This document shows, one piece after another, positions 56,090-64,000 of a DNA stretch of 64,000 bases. Position 1 is the first letter of the stretch. Each line of letters opens with the position of its first letter. Location of the stretch: contig NZ_CP134985.1 in NCBI RefSeq assembly GCF_039365365.1, positions 248,001-312,000 on the forward strand, in the 5' to 3' direction. The notes beneath the pieces are model-generated. The model was not told where the DNA came from. It was given only the letters and a program-made list of their open reading frames with translations, and searched no databases. A program made the position numbers and the translations under genes. Source of the DNA: Buchnera aphidicola (Astegopteryx bambusae) (GTDB lineage Bacteria; Pseudomonadota; Gammaproteobacteria; Enterobacterales; Enterobacteriaceae).

Positions 56090-57424
56090 ATGAAAAATAA
56101 AAACATGAAAAGAATATATATAAAAACTTGGGGATGTCAAATGAATGAATACGATTCATTTATAATAAAAAAAGTTATAAAAAAAAAAATAAAATGCAAA
56201 ATTACAAAAAAATATAAAAAAGCAGATATTTTAATATTAAACACATGTTCAGTTAGAGAAAAAGCTCAAGAAAAATTATTTCATCAATTGGGAAGATGGA
56301 AGAAACTAAAGCATAAAAACAAAAAAATAATAATAGCTGTAGGAGGTTGTGTAGCAAATCAAGAAGGTATAAATATTTATAAAAGAGCACCATATGTAGA
56401 TATAATTTTTGGAACACAAACAATACATAAATTGTCTAATATGATAGTGGAAAATTATAAAACAAGAAATCTGTTAATAAATACAAAATTAATAGGATTA
56501 AAAAAATTTAACTACTATTCATATAAAAAACAAACTAATATAAAATCATATATAACAATAATGGAAGGTTGCAATAAAAAATGTACATTTTGTATAGTTC
56601 CTACAACTAGAGGTAAAGAAATAAGTAGATCATATAAAGAAATAATATTAGAAATAAAACATATGGTTCAAAATAATATAAAAGAAATAATTTTATTAGG
56701 TCAAAATGTAAATTCTTATTTTTATAAAGATAAAAAAAATGGATATATATGTAAATTTTCAAAATTGTTATATAAAATTTCTGAAATAGAAGAAATACAA
56801 AGAATAAGATTCATAACTAGCCATCCAAAAGATTTTAATAATGAAATTATTAATTTATATAAAAAAATACCAAAATTAGTAAATTTTTTGCATTTACCAA
56901 TACAAAGCGGATCTAATAAAATTTTAAAACTAATGAAAAGAGGATATAACATAAAAAAATATAAAAATATTGTAAATAAAATATTAAAAATTAGACCAAA
57001 TATGCAAATAAGTTCAGATTTTATAATAGGATTTCCTGGAGAAACAAAAAAAGATTTTTATAAAACAAAAAAAATAATATCTGAAATAAATTTTGATAAT
57101 AGTTTTAGTTTTATATATTCAAAACGACCAAATACTTATGCAAACAAATTACTTGACAATACTACATTAGAAGAAAAAAAAATAAGATTACATAAAATAC
57201 AAAAAATGATTTCTTATCAAACAATGCAATGGAACAGAAAAATGATAGGAACTATACAAAATGTTTTAGTACATAACAAAAATAATAATTTTTCAAAAAA
57301 ATTAATAGGGACAACAGAAAACAACAGAACAGTATGCTTTAATGGCAATGAAAATACAATAGGAAAAATTGTACCAGTAAAAATAACAAAAATGAAAAGA
57401 AAATATTTTGAAGGAAATATATAA
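56090..57424 (+). CDS. miaB: tRNA-2-methylthio-N6-dimethylallyladenosine synthase MiaB
   Basis: 444 residues (E. coli 474). The N-terminal MTTase domain has C16, C53 and C87 for the auxiliary cluster ('WGCQMNEYDS', 'NTCSVREKAQEKLFHQLGRW', 'VGGCV'). The radical-SAM cluster is C161, C165, C168 in 'EGCNKKCTFCIVPTTRG'. A TRAM domain ends the protein. It adds the methylthio group to ms2i6A37. A second in-frame ATG five codons in (56105) is a possible start. ybeZ, between miaB and ybeY in E. coli, is absent. Confidence 0.96.
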   Translation: MKNKNMKRIYIKTWGCQMNEYDSFIIKKVIKKKIKCKITKKYKKADILILNTCSVREKAQEKLFHQLGRWKKLKHKNKKIIIAVGGCVANQEGINIYKRAPYVDIIFGTQTIHKLSNMIVENYKTRNLLINTKLIGLKKFNYYSYKKQTNIKSYITIMEGCNKKCTFCIVPTTRGKEISRSYKEIILEIKHMVQNNIKEIILLGQNVNSYFYKDKKNGYICKFSKLLYKISEIEEIQRIRFITSHPKDFNNEIINLYKKIPKLVNFLHLPIQSGSNKILKLMKRGYNIKKYKNIVNKILKIRPNMQISSDFIIGFPGETKKDFYKTKKIISEINFDNSFSFIYSKRPNTYANKLLDNTTLEEKKIRLHKIQKMISYQTMQWNRKMIGTIQNVLVHNKNNNFSKKLIGTTENNRTVCFNGNENTIGKIVPVKITKMKRKYFEGNI

Positions 57425-57482
57425 TTTTTAAAACATCAAATAATATAAAAAAATATAAACAAATTAAAAAAAAGTAAAGATT

Positions 57483-57881
57483 ATGTCAAAAATAAAAATA
57501 AATATTATAAAAAAATATCATGCAAAACATTTTTACCCGAAAAAAAAAAATATTTTAAATTTATTAAAACGTATATTTAACAAAGATGTAGAAATTAATA
57601 TAATAATGATAAAAAAAAGTGATATGAAAAAATTAAACTACAAATATAAAAAAAAAAAAAAATCTGTAAATATACTATCATTTAAGTATAAAACACCACA
57701 ATTTTTACAAAATAATTTTATAGGAGAAATAATAATTTGTAATTCAATAATATATGAAGAATCAATAAAAAAACAAAAAAAATTAATTGACTATTGGAAC
57801 GAAATAATAGTGCATGGAGCATCAAATTTATTAACACATTCAAAATTACAAAAACATAAATATAATAAAAAAAATAGTTAA
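57483..57881 (+). CDS. ybeY: Eroded YbeY (rRNA maturation endoribonuclease), metal site degraded
   Basis: 132 residues (E. coli 155). The family core 'KSVNILSFKYKTP' and 'NFIGEIIICNSII' (E. coli 'PTNVLSFPFEVP', 'LLGDLVICRQVV') plus 'YWNEIIVHGAS' identify it between miaB and ybeX. The catalytic zinc motif HGxLHLxGYDH reads HGASNLLTHSK: only H111 survives, N115 and K121 replace the other two histidines, and the conserved arginine of 'YRGKDKPT' is lysine. The C-terminus is cut about 20 residues short. The frame is open, so it may be a decaying gene that still translates, or may keep a non-catalytic role. Confidence 0.75.
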   Translation: MSKIKINIIKKYHAKHFYPKKKNILNLLKRIFNKDVEINIIMIKKSDMKKLNYKYKKKKKSVNILSFKYKTPQFLQNNFIGEIIICNSIIYEESIKKQKKLIDYWNEIIVHGASNLLTHSKLQKHKYNKKNS

Positions 57882-57892
57882 TTATATAAAAA

Positions 57893-57927
57893 AATAATTT
57901 TTTGTAAATAAAAATACAAAAATTATT
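57893..57927 (+). terminator. Hairpin after ybeY
   Basis: A 13-bp stem with one bulge is formed by 57893-57906 and 57915-57927 with an 8-nt loop, 11 bp after the ybeY stop. Mostly A/T; weakly T-rich sequence follows. It separates ybeY from ybeX, which are contiguous in E. coli. Confidence 0.45.
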
Positions 57928-57988
57928 AATAACATTTTATATTTGATTAATATATAATAAATAAAATATTTTTTGTTAAAAAAATAAA

Positions 57989-58840
57989 ATGAATTATCAA
58001 AAATCAACAAGATATAAAAATAAACATGATAAAGGATTTTTAAACATTTTTAAAAAAAAATTATTTTATAATAAACCAACTAATAAAAGTGAATTAATAT
58101 CGTTAATAAAAAATTTTGAAAAAAAGTCACTAATTAACAAAAATATTAAAAATATATTAGAAAAAGTTATAAAAACAACAAAAAAAAGAATAAAGGAAAT
58201 AATGATTCCTAAACTGAATATAGTTACAATAAAGTTAAAAAATAATTTGTATGAATGTTTAAAAATTGCATTTAAATCTTGTTATTCAAAATTTCCAGTA
58301 ATAAATAAAAAAAATGATATAAAAGGATTTATAACAACAAATGATTTAATACCATACATAATAAATAGAAAAAAAGTTTTTTCTATAAAAAAGATATTAA
58401 AACCTTTAATAATAATACCAGAAAGTAAATATATAGAAAAAACGTTATCTGAACTAAAATCTAAAAAAATCAATATGGCAATAATAATAGATGAATTTGG
58501 CACAACATCTGGTTTAATAACAATAAAAGATATTTTAGAATTTATAATAGGAGAAATTAAACATAAATTTAACAATAAAAATAATAAATATATAAAAAAA
58601 ATAAAAAATAAAAATTTTATAGTGAAAGGATTAACCAAAATAAAACATTTCAATACATATTTTAAAACAAATTTTAAAGATTTAGAAGTAGATACCATTG
58701 GAGGTCTTATATTAAAATATTTTGGAAAATTACCAAAAATAGGAGACAAAATAAAAATAAAAAATTTTCTTTTTAAAATCATTAAAACAAATAAAATAAG
58801 AATAATAAAGATGAAAATAAAAATTAATAATATAAAATAA
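57989..58840 (+). CDS. corC: CBS-pair protein CorC/YbeX
   Basis: 283 residues (E. coli 292). 'KRIKEIMIPKLNIVTI' opens the first CBS domain (about 65-125, 'SKFPVINKKNDIKGFITTNDLI'), a second follows to about 185 ('INMAIIIDEFGTTSGLITIKDILEFIIGEI'), then the CorC_HlyC FAD-binding-like domain ('EVDTIGGLILKYFGKLPKIGDKI'). The family is linked to Mg/Co efflux and, for YbeX, to ribosome metabolism. lnt, next in E. coli, is absent; leuS follows at 17 bp. Confidence 0.9.
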   Translation: MNYQKSTRYKNKHDKGFLNIFKKKLFYNKPTNKSELISLIKNFEKKSLINKNIKNILEKVIKTTKKRIKEIMIPKLNIVTIKLKNNLYECLKIAFKSCYSKFPVINKKNDIKGFITTNDLIPYIINRKKVFSIKKILKPLIIIPESKYIEKTLSELKSKKINMAIIIDEFGTTSGLITIKDILEFIIGEIKHKFNNKNNKYIKKIKNKNFIVKGLTKIKHFNTYFKTNFKDLEVDTIGGLILKYFGKLPKIGDKIKIKNFLFKIIKTNKIRIIKMKIKINNIK

Positions 58841-58857
58841 TTTTTTAGAGAAAATAT

Positions 58858-61395
58858 ATGAAAGAAAAATATAATCATAATGTAATAGAAAAAACAGTGC
58901 AAAAATATTGGAAAAAACACAATAGTTTTAAAGCATATGAAAATAAAGAAAAAAAAAAATATTATTGCTTACCTATGTTTCCATACCCATCAGGAAACTT
59001 ACATATGGGGCATATCCGCAACTATACTATTAGTGATATAGTCGCAAGATATTATAGAATGAAAGACAAAAATGTATTACACCCAATCGGATGGGATTCT
59101 TTTGGATTACCAGCAGAAGAAGCTGCAATAAAACATAATATAAAACCATATGTATGGACAAAAAAAAATATCAAAAATATGAAAAAACAATTAAAATCTA
59201 TGGGTTTTAGTTATGACTGGTCAAGAGAATTATCTACATGTAATCCTGAATTTTATAAATGGGAACAAAAAATATTTATAAAAATGTACAATAAAAATAT
59301 TGTGTATAAAAAAAAATCCAAAGTAAACTGGTGCGAATATGACAAAACAGTTTTAGCAAATGAACAAGTAATAAAAAAAAGATGTTGGAGATGTAATAAT
59401 AAAGTAAAAAAAAAAAAAATTAATCAGTGGTTTATAAAAACTAAAAAATATGCAGAAAGATTATTGAAAGACATAAAATTTTTAAAAAAATGGCCTAAAA
59501 AAGTTATTGAAATGCAAAAAAAATGGATAGGAAAAGAAAAAAGAATAAAAATATTAATAAAAATAAAAAAAAATAAAAAAATATATGTATATACAAATAG
59601 AATAGATACATTGTTTGGAGTAACTTTTATATTATTATTTTATAAAACAAATTTTATAAAAGAAAATGTAAAAAAAGATAATAATATAAAAAAAATATTT
59701 AAAAAATGTAACATAAAAAAAAAAAAAAAAATAAAAAAATCATATAAAACAAATTATTGTGGAATTCATCCTATTACAAAAAAAAAAATTCCAATATGGA
59801 TATCTAACTATTATATAAGAAAAGAAAATAAAGAAAAAAACATACTAGCATGTCCGGCTCATAATAAAGAAGAATGGTTATTTGCAAAAAAAAATAAAAT
59901 AAAAATTGTATTTGTAATAAAAAATATTAAAAAAAATAATACTCAAGAAAAATATCCAAATATATTACAAGGCATATTATATAATTCGCACAAAAAAATA
60001 AATGGACTGCATAGTAAAGAAGCTGAAAAAAAAATAAAAAAAATGTTGAAAAAAGTAACAAAAATTTCTATAAAAAATATTTTTAAAATAAAAGATTGGA
60101 ACATATCCAGACAAAGATATTGGGGATGCCCAATACCAATTGGAACATTAAAAAATAAAAAAATAGTTCCTGTATCAGAAAGCAAATTACCAATAATATT
60201 AGACATTAGAAAAATAAAAAATAAAACAAAAAAAAAAATACTTATAAATAATAAAATTGCAAATCTAGAAAAAGATACTTTAGATACATTTATAGAATCC
60301 TCTTGGTACTATATAAGATATACTAATCCTAAATATAAAAAAAATATAATTGATCAAAAAGCTGCTAAATATTGGCTTCCTGTAGACTTATATGTAGGAG
60401 GAATAGAACATGCAACTATGCATCTAATATATTTTAGAGTATTTTGCAAAATATTAAAAGATTTAAAAATAATAAACTTTAAAGAACCAGTAAAAAAATT
60501 AATATGTCAAGGTATGGTATTATCTGATGCATTCTATAAAATTATAAAAAAAAAAAAAATATGGGTTTCAAAAGACGAAATTAAAATAATAAAAAATAAA
60601 AAAGGAAAAATAAAGAAAATAATAAATAAAATAGATAATAGTAAAATTAAATATTTTGGAATGACAAAAATGTCAAAATCTAAAAATAATGGAATAGAAC
60701 CAAAAAATATAATAAAAAAATATGGAGCAGATTCATTAAGATTGTTTATAATATTTTCAGCACCAATAGAAGATTCTATAGAATGGAAAGAAGAACATAT
60801 AATAGGATCAAATAGATTTATAAAAAAAATATGGAATATTAGTAATAAATTTTTAAAACATAAAAAATTTATAAAAACAAAAATTAATCATAATTTATTA
60901 AGTAAAAAACAAAAGAATATGAGAAAACAAGTATATACAACTGTTATTAAAGTTACAAAAAAAATAGAAGAAAAAAAAAATTTTAATGTTGCAATATCAG
61001 ATATAATGAAAACAACAAACAAATTAGAAATATTTTGTAACAAAAAAAATATTTTAATTATAATAGAATCTATATTAATAATATTAAAAATATTAAATCC
61101 ATTTATACCTCATATAGTTTTCTATATATTTAAAAAATTTAATATTTTAAATGAACTAAAAAAAAAATGCTGGCCACAAATAGACAAAAAAGCTATTTTA
61201 GAAAAAATATATAATATTATTATACAAATTGATGGAAAAAAAAGATATATTTTAAAATCTCAAAAAGACTTAAAAAAAGAAAAAATATTAAAAATAATAA
61301 AAAAAAAAAAAAATATATATAAATATATAATAATGAAAAAAATAAAAAAAATAATATTTATAAAAAATAAAATATTAAACATAGTAACAAAATAA
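58858..61395 (+). CDS. leuS: Leucyl-tRNA synthetase
   Basis: 845 residues (E. coli 860). 'MFPYPSGNLHMGHIRNYTISD' (HIGH), 'GWDSFGLPAEEAA', 'KSKVNWCEYDKTVLANEQV', CP1 editing segment 'TNRIDTLFGVTFI', 'GGIEHATMHLIYFRVF' and KMSKS in 'MTKMSKSKNNG'. The usual editing-site block 'TTRPDTxxG' is TNRIDTLFG, a change that could weaken proofreading. The C-terminal domain is mostly Lys/Ile. AGAG upstream of the ATG is a plausible ribosome-binding site. Confidence 0.96.
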   Translation: MKEKYNHNVIEKTVQKYWKKHNSFKAYENKEKKKYYCLPMFPYPSGNLHMGHIRNYTISDIVARYYRMKDKNVLHPIGWDSFGLPAEEAAIKHNIKPYVWTKKNIKNMKKQLKSMGFSYDWSRELSTCNPEFYKWEQKIFIKMYNKNIVYKKKSKVNWCEYDKTVLANEQVIKKRCWRCNNKVKKKKINQWFIKTKKYAERLLKDIKFLKKWPKKVIEMQKKWIGKEKRIKILIKIKKNKKIYVYTNRIDTLFGVTFILLFYKTNFIKENVKKDNNIKKIFKKCNIKKKKKIKKSYKTNYCGIHPITKKKIPIWISNYYIRKENKEKNILACPAHNKEEWLFAKKNKIKIVFVIKNIKKNNTQEKYPNILQGILYNSHKKINGLHSKEAEKKIKKMLKKVTKISIKNIFKIKDWNISRQRYWGCPIPIGTLKNKKIVPVSESKLPIILDIRKIKNKTKKKILINNKIANLEKDTLDTFIESSWYYIRYTNPKYKKNIIDQKAAKYWLPVDLYVGGIEHATMHLIYFRVFCKILKDLKIINFKEPVKKLICQGMVLSDAFYKIIKKKKIWVSKDEIKIIKNKKGKIKKIINKIDNSKIKYFGMTKMSKSKNNGIEPKNIIKKYGADSLRLFIIFSAPIEDSIEWKEEHIIGSNRFIKKIWNISNKFLKHKKFIKTKINHNLLSKKQKNMRKQVYTTVIKVTKKIEEKKNFNVAISDIMKTTNKLEIFCNKKNILIIIESILIILKILNPFIPHIVFYIFKKFNILNELKKKCWPQIDKKAILEKIYNIIIQIDGKKRYILKSQKDLKKEKILKIIKKKKNIYKYIIMKKIKKIIFIKNKILNIVTK

Positions 61396-61435
61396 AAAAT
61401 AAATCATTTAATAAATTTTAAAGAACACAAAATAT

Positions 61436-62413
61436 ATGGAAAAAATATATGAAAAAAATAAAATTTTTATAAAATTCAAAAAAAATATATTATTTTTTAT
61501 AATTTTAGGAAATGAAATAATATTAATTAATGAATCTATAAAAAAAATATTAAAAAAATCTAAAAAATTAGGATTTTGTATTAAACAAAAGATAGATTTA
61601 GAAAATAAAAATGAAAACATTATAAATAATAATTTTTTTTATAATAAAAAAATTATTATAATAAATTTTTCTAAAAACATATTTCTTAAAAATTTATTAA
61701 ATATTTTAAAAAAATTAAAAAAAATAAAAAAACAAAAATTAATAATAATAATAATTTTTTTTAAATTTTCAAATTTTAATATTTTAAATAAAATATTAAA
61801 ATTTTTAAAAAAATATACTTTAATAAATTGCAACATAAAAAAAAAAGAAGACATAATAAAATGGATAGAATATAATTCAAAAAAGAAAAACATACAAATA
61901 ACTAAAAATGCCAAAAATTTTTTATATTTTAAATATAAAAATAATTTAATTCAATTAACACAAATTATATATCAATCTAAAATAATATTTTATAAAAAAA
62001 AAATAAACTTAAAAAGAATAAAAAAAATTGCAAAAAACAATCAAAATCTTAACTATATAGAATTAATAAATTTATTATTTTTAGAAAAAATTAAAAAATC
62101 TATAAAAATTATTGATAAAATATACAAAAAAAAATATAACATAGAATATATGATAAAAATATTTTATAATAAAATTATAGAAATAATTAAAACAAAAAAA
62201 AATGGAATTTATAAAATTACTTATAACAAAAACATAAAATATTTATATGAAAAAAAACATAAAAAAATAGAAAAAACAATAGAAATATCAGAAGAAAAAA
62301 TATATAAAATAATACAATATTTAACCAATATAGAAATAAAAATTAAAAAAAATAAAAAAATAAATTTTTGGAAAAAATTAAAAATTTTGTTACTAATAAT
62401 AAAAACAAAATAA
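61436..62413 (+). CDS. holA: DNA polymerase III delta subunit
   Basis: 325 residues (E. coli 343), extremely Lys/Ile/Asn-rich. The match is weak but ordered: an N-terminal 'FFIILGNEIILINESI' for 'AYLLLGNDPLLLQESQ', 'DIIKWIEYNSKKKNIQITKNA' for 'QLPRWVAARAKQLNLELDDAA', and 'NNLIQLTQIIYQ' for 'GNLLALAQALER'. Position after leuS is the holA position of E. coli, where lptE lies between; lptE is absent. Delta is the clamp-opening wrench of the clamp loader. This is among the most diverged proteins here. Confidence 0.82.
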   Translation: MEKIYEKNKIFIKFKKNILFFIILGNEIILINESIKKILKKSKKLGFCIKQKIDLENKNENIINNNFFYNKKIIIINFSKNIFLKNLLNILKKLKKIKKQKLIIIIIFFKFSNFNILNKILKFLKKYTLINCNIKKKEDIIKWIEYNSKKKNIQITKNAKNFLYFKYKNNLIQLTQIIYQSKIIFYKKKINLKRIKKIAKNNQNLNYIELINLLFLEKIKKSIKIIDKIYKKKYNIEYMIKIFYNKIIEIIKTKKNGIYKITYNKNIKYLYEKKHKKIEKTIEISEEKIYKIIQYLTNIEIKIKKNKKINFWKKLKILLLIIKTK

Positions 62414-62455
62414 AATTTTTTACAAAATATAAACAAATAATTTTTTCTAAAAAAT

Positions 62456-62683
62456 ATGAAAAAACACAATAATATATTAGATCTAAGAAAATATAAATGT
62501 CCAGATTCAATAATTTTTCTTAGAAAAAAAATCAGAATTATGAAAAAAAAAGAAATAATACTAATTATATCAAATGATCCATCTACAAAATGGGATATAC
62601 CTAGTTTTTGTAGATTTATGAATCATAAAATAATAGAATATTACATAGAATATACTCCATTCAAATATTTAGTACAAAAATAA
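62456..62683 (+). CDS. tusA: Sulfur carrier protein TusA (YhhP/SirA)
   Basis: 75 residues (E. coli 81). The persulfide cysteine C15 lies in 'DLRKYKCPDSIIFLRK' (E. coli 'DALGLRCPEPVMMVRK'), and 'ISNDPSTKWDIPSFCRFMNHKI' matches '[22 protein letters not shown]'. TusA passes sulfur from IscS toward 2-thiouridine of tRNA-Lys/Glu/Gln. Not a neighbour of holA in E. coli, so this junction is a Buchnera-type rearrangement. Confidence 0.95.
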   Translation: MKKHNNILDLRKYKCPDSIIFLRKKIRIMKKKEIILIISNDPSTKWDIPSFCRFMNHKIIEYYIEYTPFKYLVQK

Positions 62684-62711
62684 AAAATACTTTAAAAAAA
62701 ACATAAAAAAA

Positions 62712-63836
62712 TTATAATTTTATTAATATTTTTATCATTCTTCTTAAAGGCTCTGAAGCTCCCCACAAAAGTTGATCTCCTATAGAAAATAAATTTATAT
62801 ATTTATTACCGAAATTAGATTTTCTTATTCTACCTACTAATATATTTAAAGTTCTAGAAACCATTGCAGGAGTTAAATTAGTAATAGTATTTAATTTATC
62901 ATTCTGTATTATTTTAACCCATTTATTATGATTCATTAAAATATCTTTTATTTCTGATATATTCATATTTTTGTTTAATTTTATTAAAAGAGATTGACTA
63001 TGACATCTAAAAGTACTTACTCTAACACATAAACTATCTACAATTATTTTGTGTTTTAATTTATTTAAATTAAGTATTTTATTAGTTTCAAATTCTCCTT
63101 TAATTTCTTCTTTACTATTTCCATCTAAATTATCTGAATCTATCCAAGGAATTAAATTTCCAGCTATTGGAATATTATTAAAAATTCCAACATTTTTTTT
63201 TGATTTTAATAAAGAACTAATTATGTTCTCTATTTTTAATATAGAAATATTATTTTTGTACAAATCATTTTTTACACTTTTATGTAAAATACCCATTTCT
63301 AATAATAAATTCTTTATATAATAAGAACCAGCACCAGAAACAGCTTGATATGTAGACACAAAAATTTTTTTAATCAAATTTTTAGAAAATAAACCTCCTA
63401 ATGCCATTAACATTAAACTAACAGTACAATTTCCACCAACAAAAGTTTTACATCCACCTTCTATACTTTTCATAATAAAATTATAATTTATAGGATCTAA
63501 TACTATAATAGAATTATCATTTACTCTTAAATGAGAAGAAGCATCTACCCAAAAACCTTTCCATCCTAACTTCCTTAAATTAAAATATACTTTTTCTGTA
63601 TATTTACTTCCTTGGCAAGTTAGTATAATATCCATTTCTGTTAACTTCTGTAAATCATATGCATTTTCCAAAATTCCAAATTTTTTATTATTTATTTTTG
63701 GTCCATTATGACCTACTTGAGAAGTAGTAAAAAATTTTATATTAAATTTATATATATCATCTTTTAAAATCATCCTTTCTAATAAAACTGATCCAACCAG
63801 TCCTCTCCATCCAACAAAACCAACTTTTTTTTTCAT
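62712..63836 (-). CDS. asd: Aspartate-semialdehyde dehydrogenase
   Basis: 374 residues (E. coli 367). NADP-binding 'VGFVGWRGLVGSVLLERM' at the N-terminus; catalytic C137 in 'VGGNCTVSLMLMAL'; the active-site histidine lies in 'VRVSTFRCHSQSL'. It reduces aspartyl phosphate to the semialdehyde, the branch point to lysine, threonine and methionine. TusA converges on it. The last 164 bp of the window (63837-64000) are AT-only spacer and presumably hold its promoter. Confidence 0.96.
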   Translation of the reverse strand: MKKKVGFVGWRGLVGSVLLERMILKDDIYKFNIKFFTTSQVGHNGPKINNKKFGILENAYDLQKLTEMDIILTCQGSKYTEKVYFNLRKLGWKGFWVDASSHLRVNDNSIIVLDPINYNFIMKSIEGGCKTFVGGNCTVSLMLMALGGLFSKNLIKKIFVSTYQAVSGAGSYYIKNLLLEMGILHKSVKNDLYKNNISILKIENIISSLLKSKKNVGIFNNIPIAGNLIPWIDSDNLDGNSKEEIKGEFETNKILNLNKLKHKIIVDSLCVRVSTFRCHSQSLLIKLNKNMNISEIKDILMNHNKWVKIIQNDKLNTITNLTPAMVSRTLNILVGRIRKSNFGNKYINLFSIGDQLLWGASEPLRRMIKILIKL

Positions 63837-64000
63837 ATAATCCTCAAATTTAAAAAAAAATACTATTATAATAAAATATTATATAAAAAATATTAATACA
63901 ATAAAAATTGTTTAAAAATTAATTAAATAAAATTATTAAAATACAAAATAGATAAACATAAAAAATATTATATAAATTTTATACAATTTATTTAAATAAA

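Noticed and set aside
58282-58920. 212-codon hydrophobic frame antisense to corC, resembling a multi-pass membrane protein
   Set aside because: The hydrophobicity is the complement of poly-Lys/Ile coding sequence, and it crosses the corC-leuS junction.
61436-62413. holA as a non-coding low-complexity frame
   Set aside because: Despite extreme Lys/Ile content, ordered matches to E. coli delta and the leuS-holA position support a real, diverged gene.

Overview
The window is a stretch of a strongly A+T-biased, gene-dense, reduced gammaproteobacterial chromosome. Nearly every gene is an Escherichia coli orthologue. Local order follows E. coli operons with members deleted: rpmF-fabD-fabG-acpP-tmk-holB-tatD-ptsG, rpsO-rbfA-infB-nusA, secG-leuU, ftsH-rlmE-greA, rplU-rpmA-obgE, rpsI/rplM, ffh-rpsP-rimM-trmD-rplS, alaS-csrA-serV-argV-gshA, metT-leuW-gln, prfB-lysS, miaB-ybeY-ybeX-leuS-holA. 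Lys/Asn/Ile-rich proteins, long poly(A) runs, retained amino-acid synthesis genes (argI, pheA, aroQ, lysA, asd), a flagellar basal-body remnant (flgI, flgJ) and no mobile DNA all point to Buchnera aphidicola, the obligate aphid endosymbiont. Genus is inferred with high confidence; the host lineage cannot be told from sequence alone.

Layout. 1-0.84 kb: end of a flagellar operon (flgI 3' end, short flgJ) and its terminator. 0.88-2.43 kb: a short RNase E on the minus strand. 2.6-10 kb: plus-strand rluC, rpmF, fatty-acid genes, tmk, holB, tatD, ptsG, hinT. 10-14.4 kb: minus-strand asnS and valS. 14.4-16.4 kb: a 513-bp gene-free gap, then argI and ridA. 16.4-28.8 kb: a long minus-strand RNA/translation block (deaD, pnp, rpsO, rbfA, infB, nusA, tRNA-Leu, secG, ftsH, rlmE, greA). 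29-31 kb: ibaG, rplU, rpmA, obgE. 31.2-32 kb: rpsI/rplM on minus. 32.1-32.2 kb: a 68-bp perfect palindrome. 32.3-37.4 kb: pheA, ffh, rpsP, rimM, trmD, rplS, aroQ. 37.5-45 kb: rluD (minus), alaS, csrA, tRNA-Ser, tRNA-Arg, gshA, rpiA (minus) and a tRNA-Gln/Leu/Met cluster (minus). 44.7-64 kb: glnS, eno, a 5'-nuclease-only polA, typA, gmk and ygfZ (minus), prfB, lysS, lysA, miaB, ybeY, ybeX, leuS, holA, tusA and asd (minus).

The genes mainly serve translation (seven aminoacyl-tRNA synthetases, ribosomal proteins, rRNA/tRNA modification, factors), RNA decay, minimal replication, fatty-acid synthesis, glucose uptake and host-provisioning amino-acid synthesis (Phe, Lys/DAP, Arg, chorismate).

I found no CRISPR array, prophage, toxin-antitoxin module, secondary-metabolite locus or other new multi-gene system. 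The items most worth a second look are reductive-evolution features: a 68-bp gapless perfect palindrome upstream of pheA; a chorismate mutase/prephenate dehydratase with both Phe-binding regulatory motifs replaced; a prfB whose usual programmed UGA frameshift is absent and whose start region instead joins the body through a shift at an A11 tract; a YbeY that keeps one of three metal-binding histidines; truncated NusA, RNase E and PolA; an A19 run inside alaS; and scars where truB, glmM, murA and probably pepA used to be.
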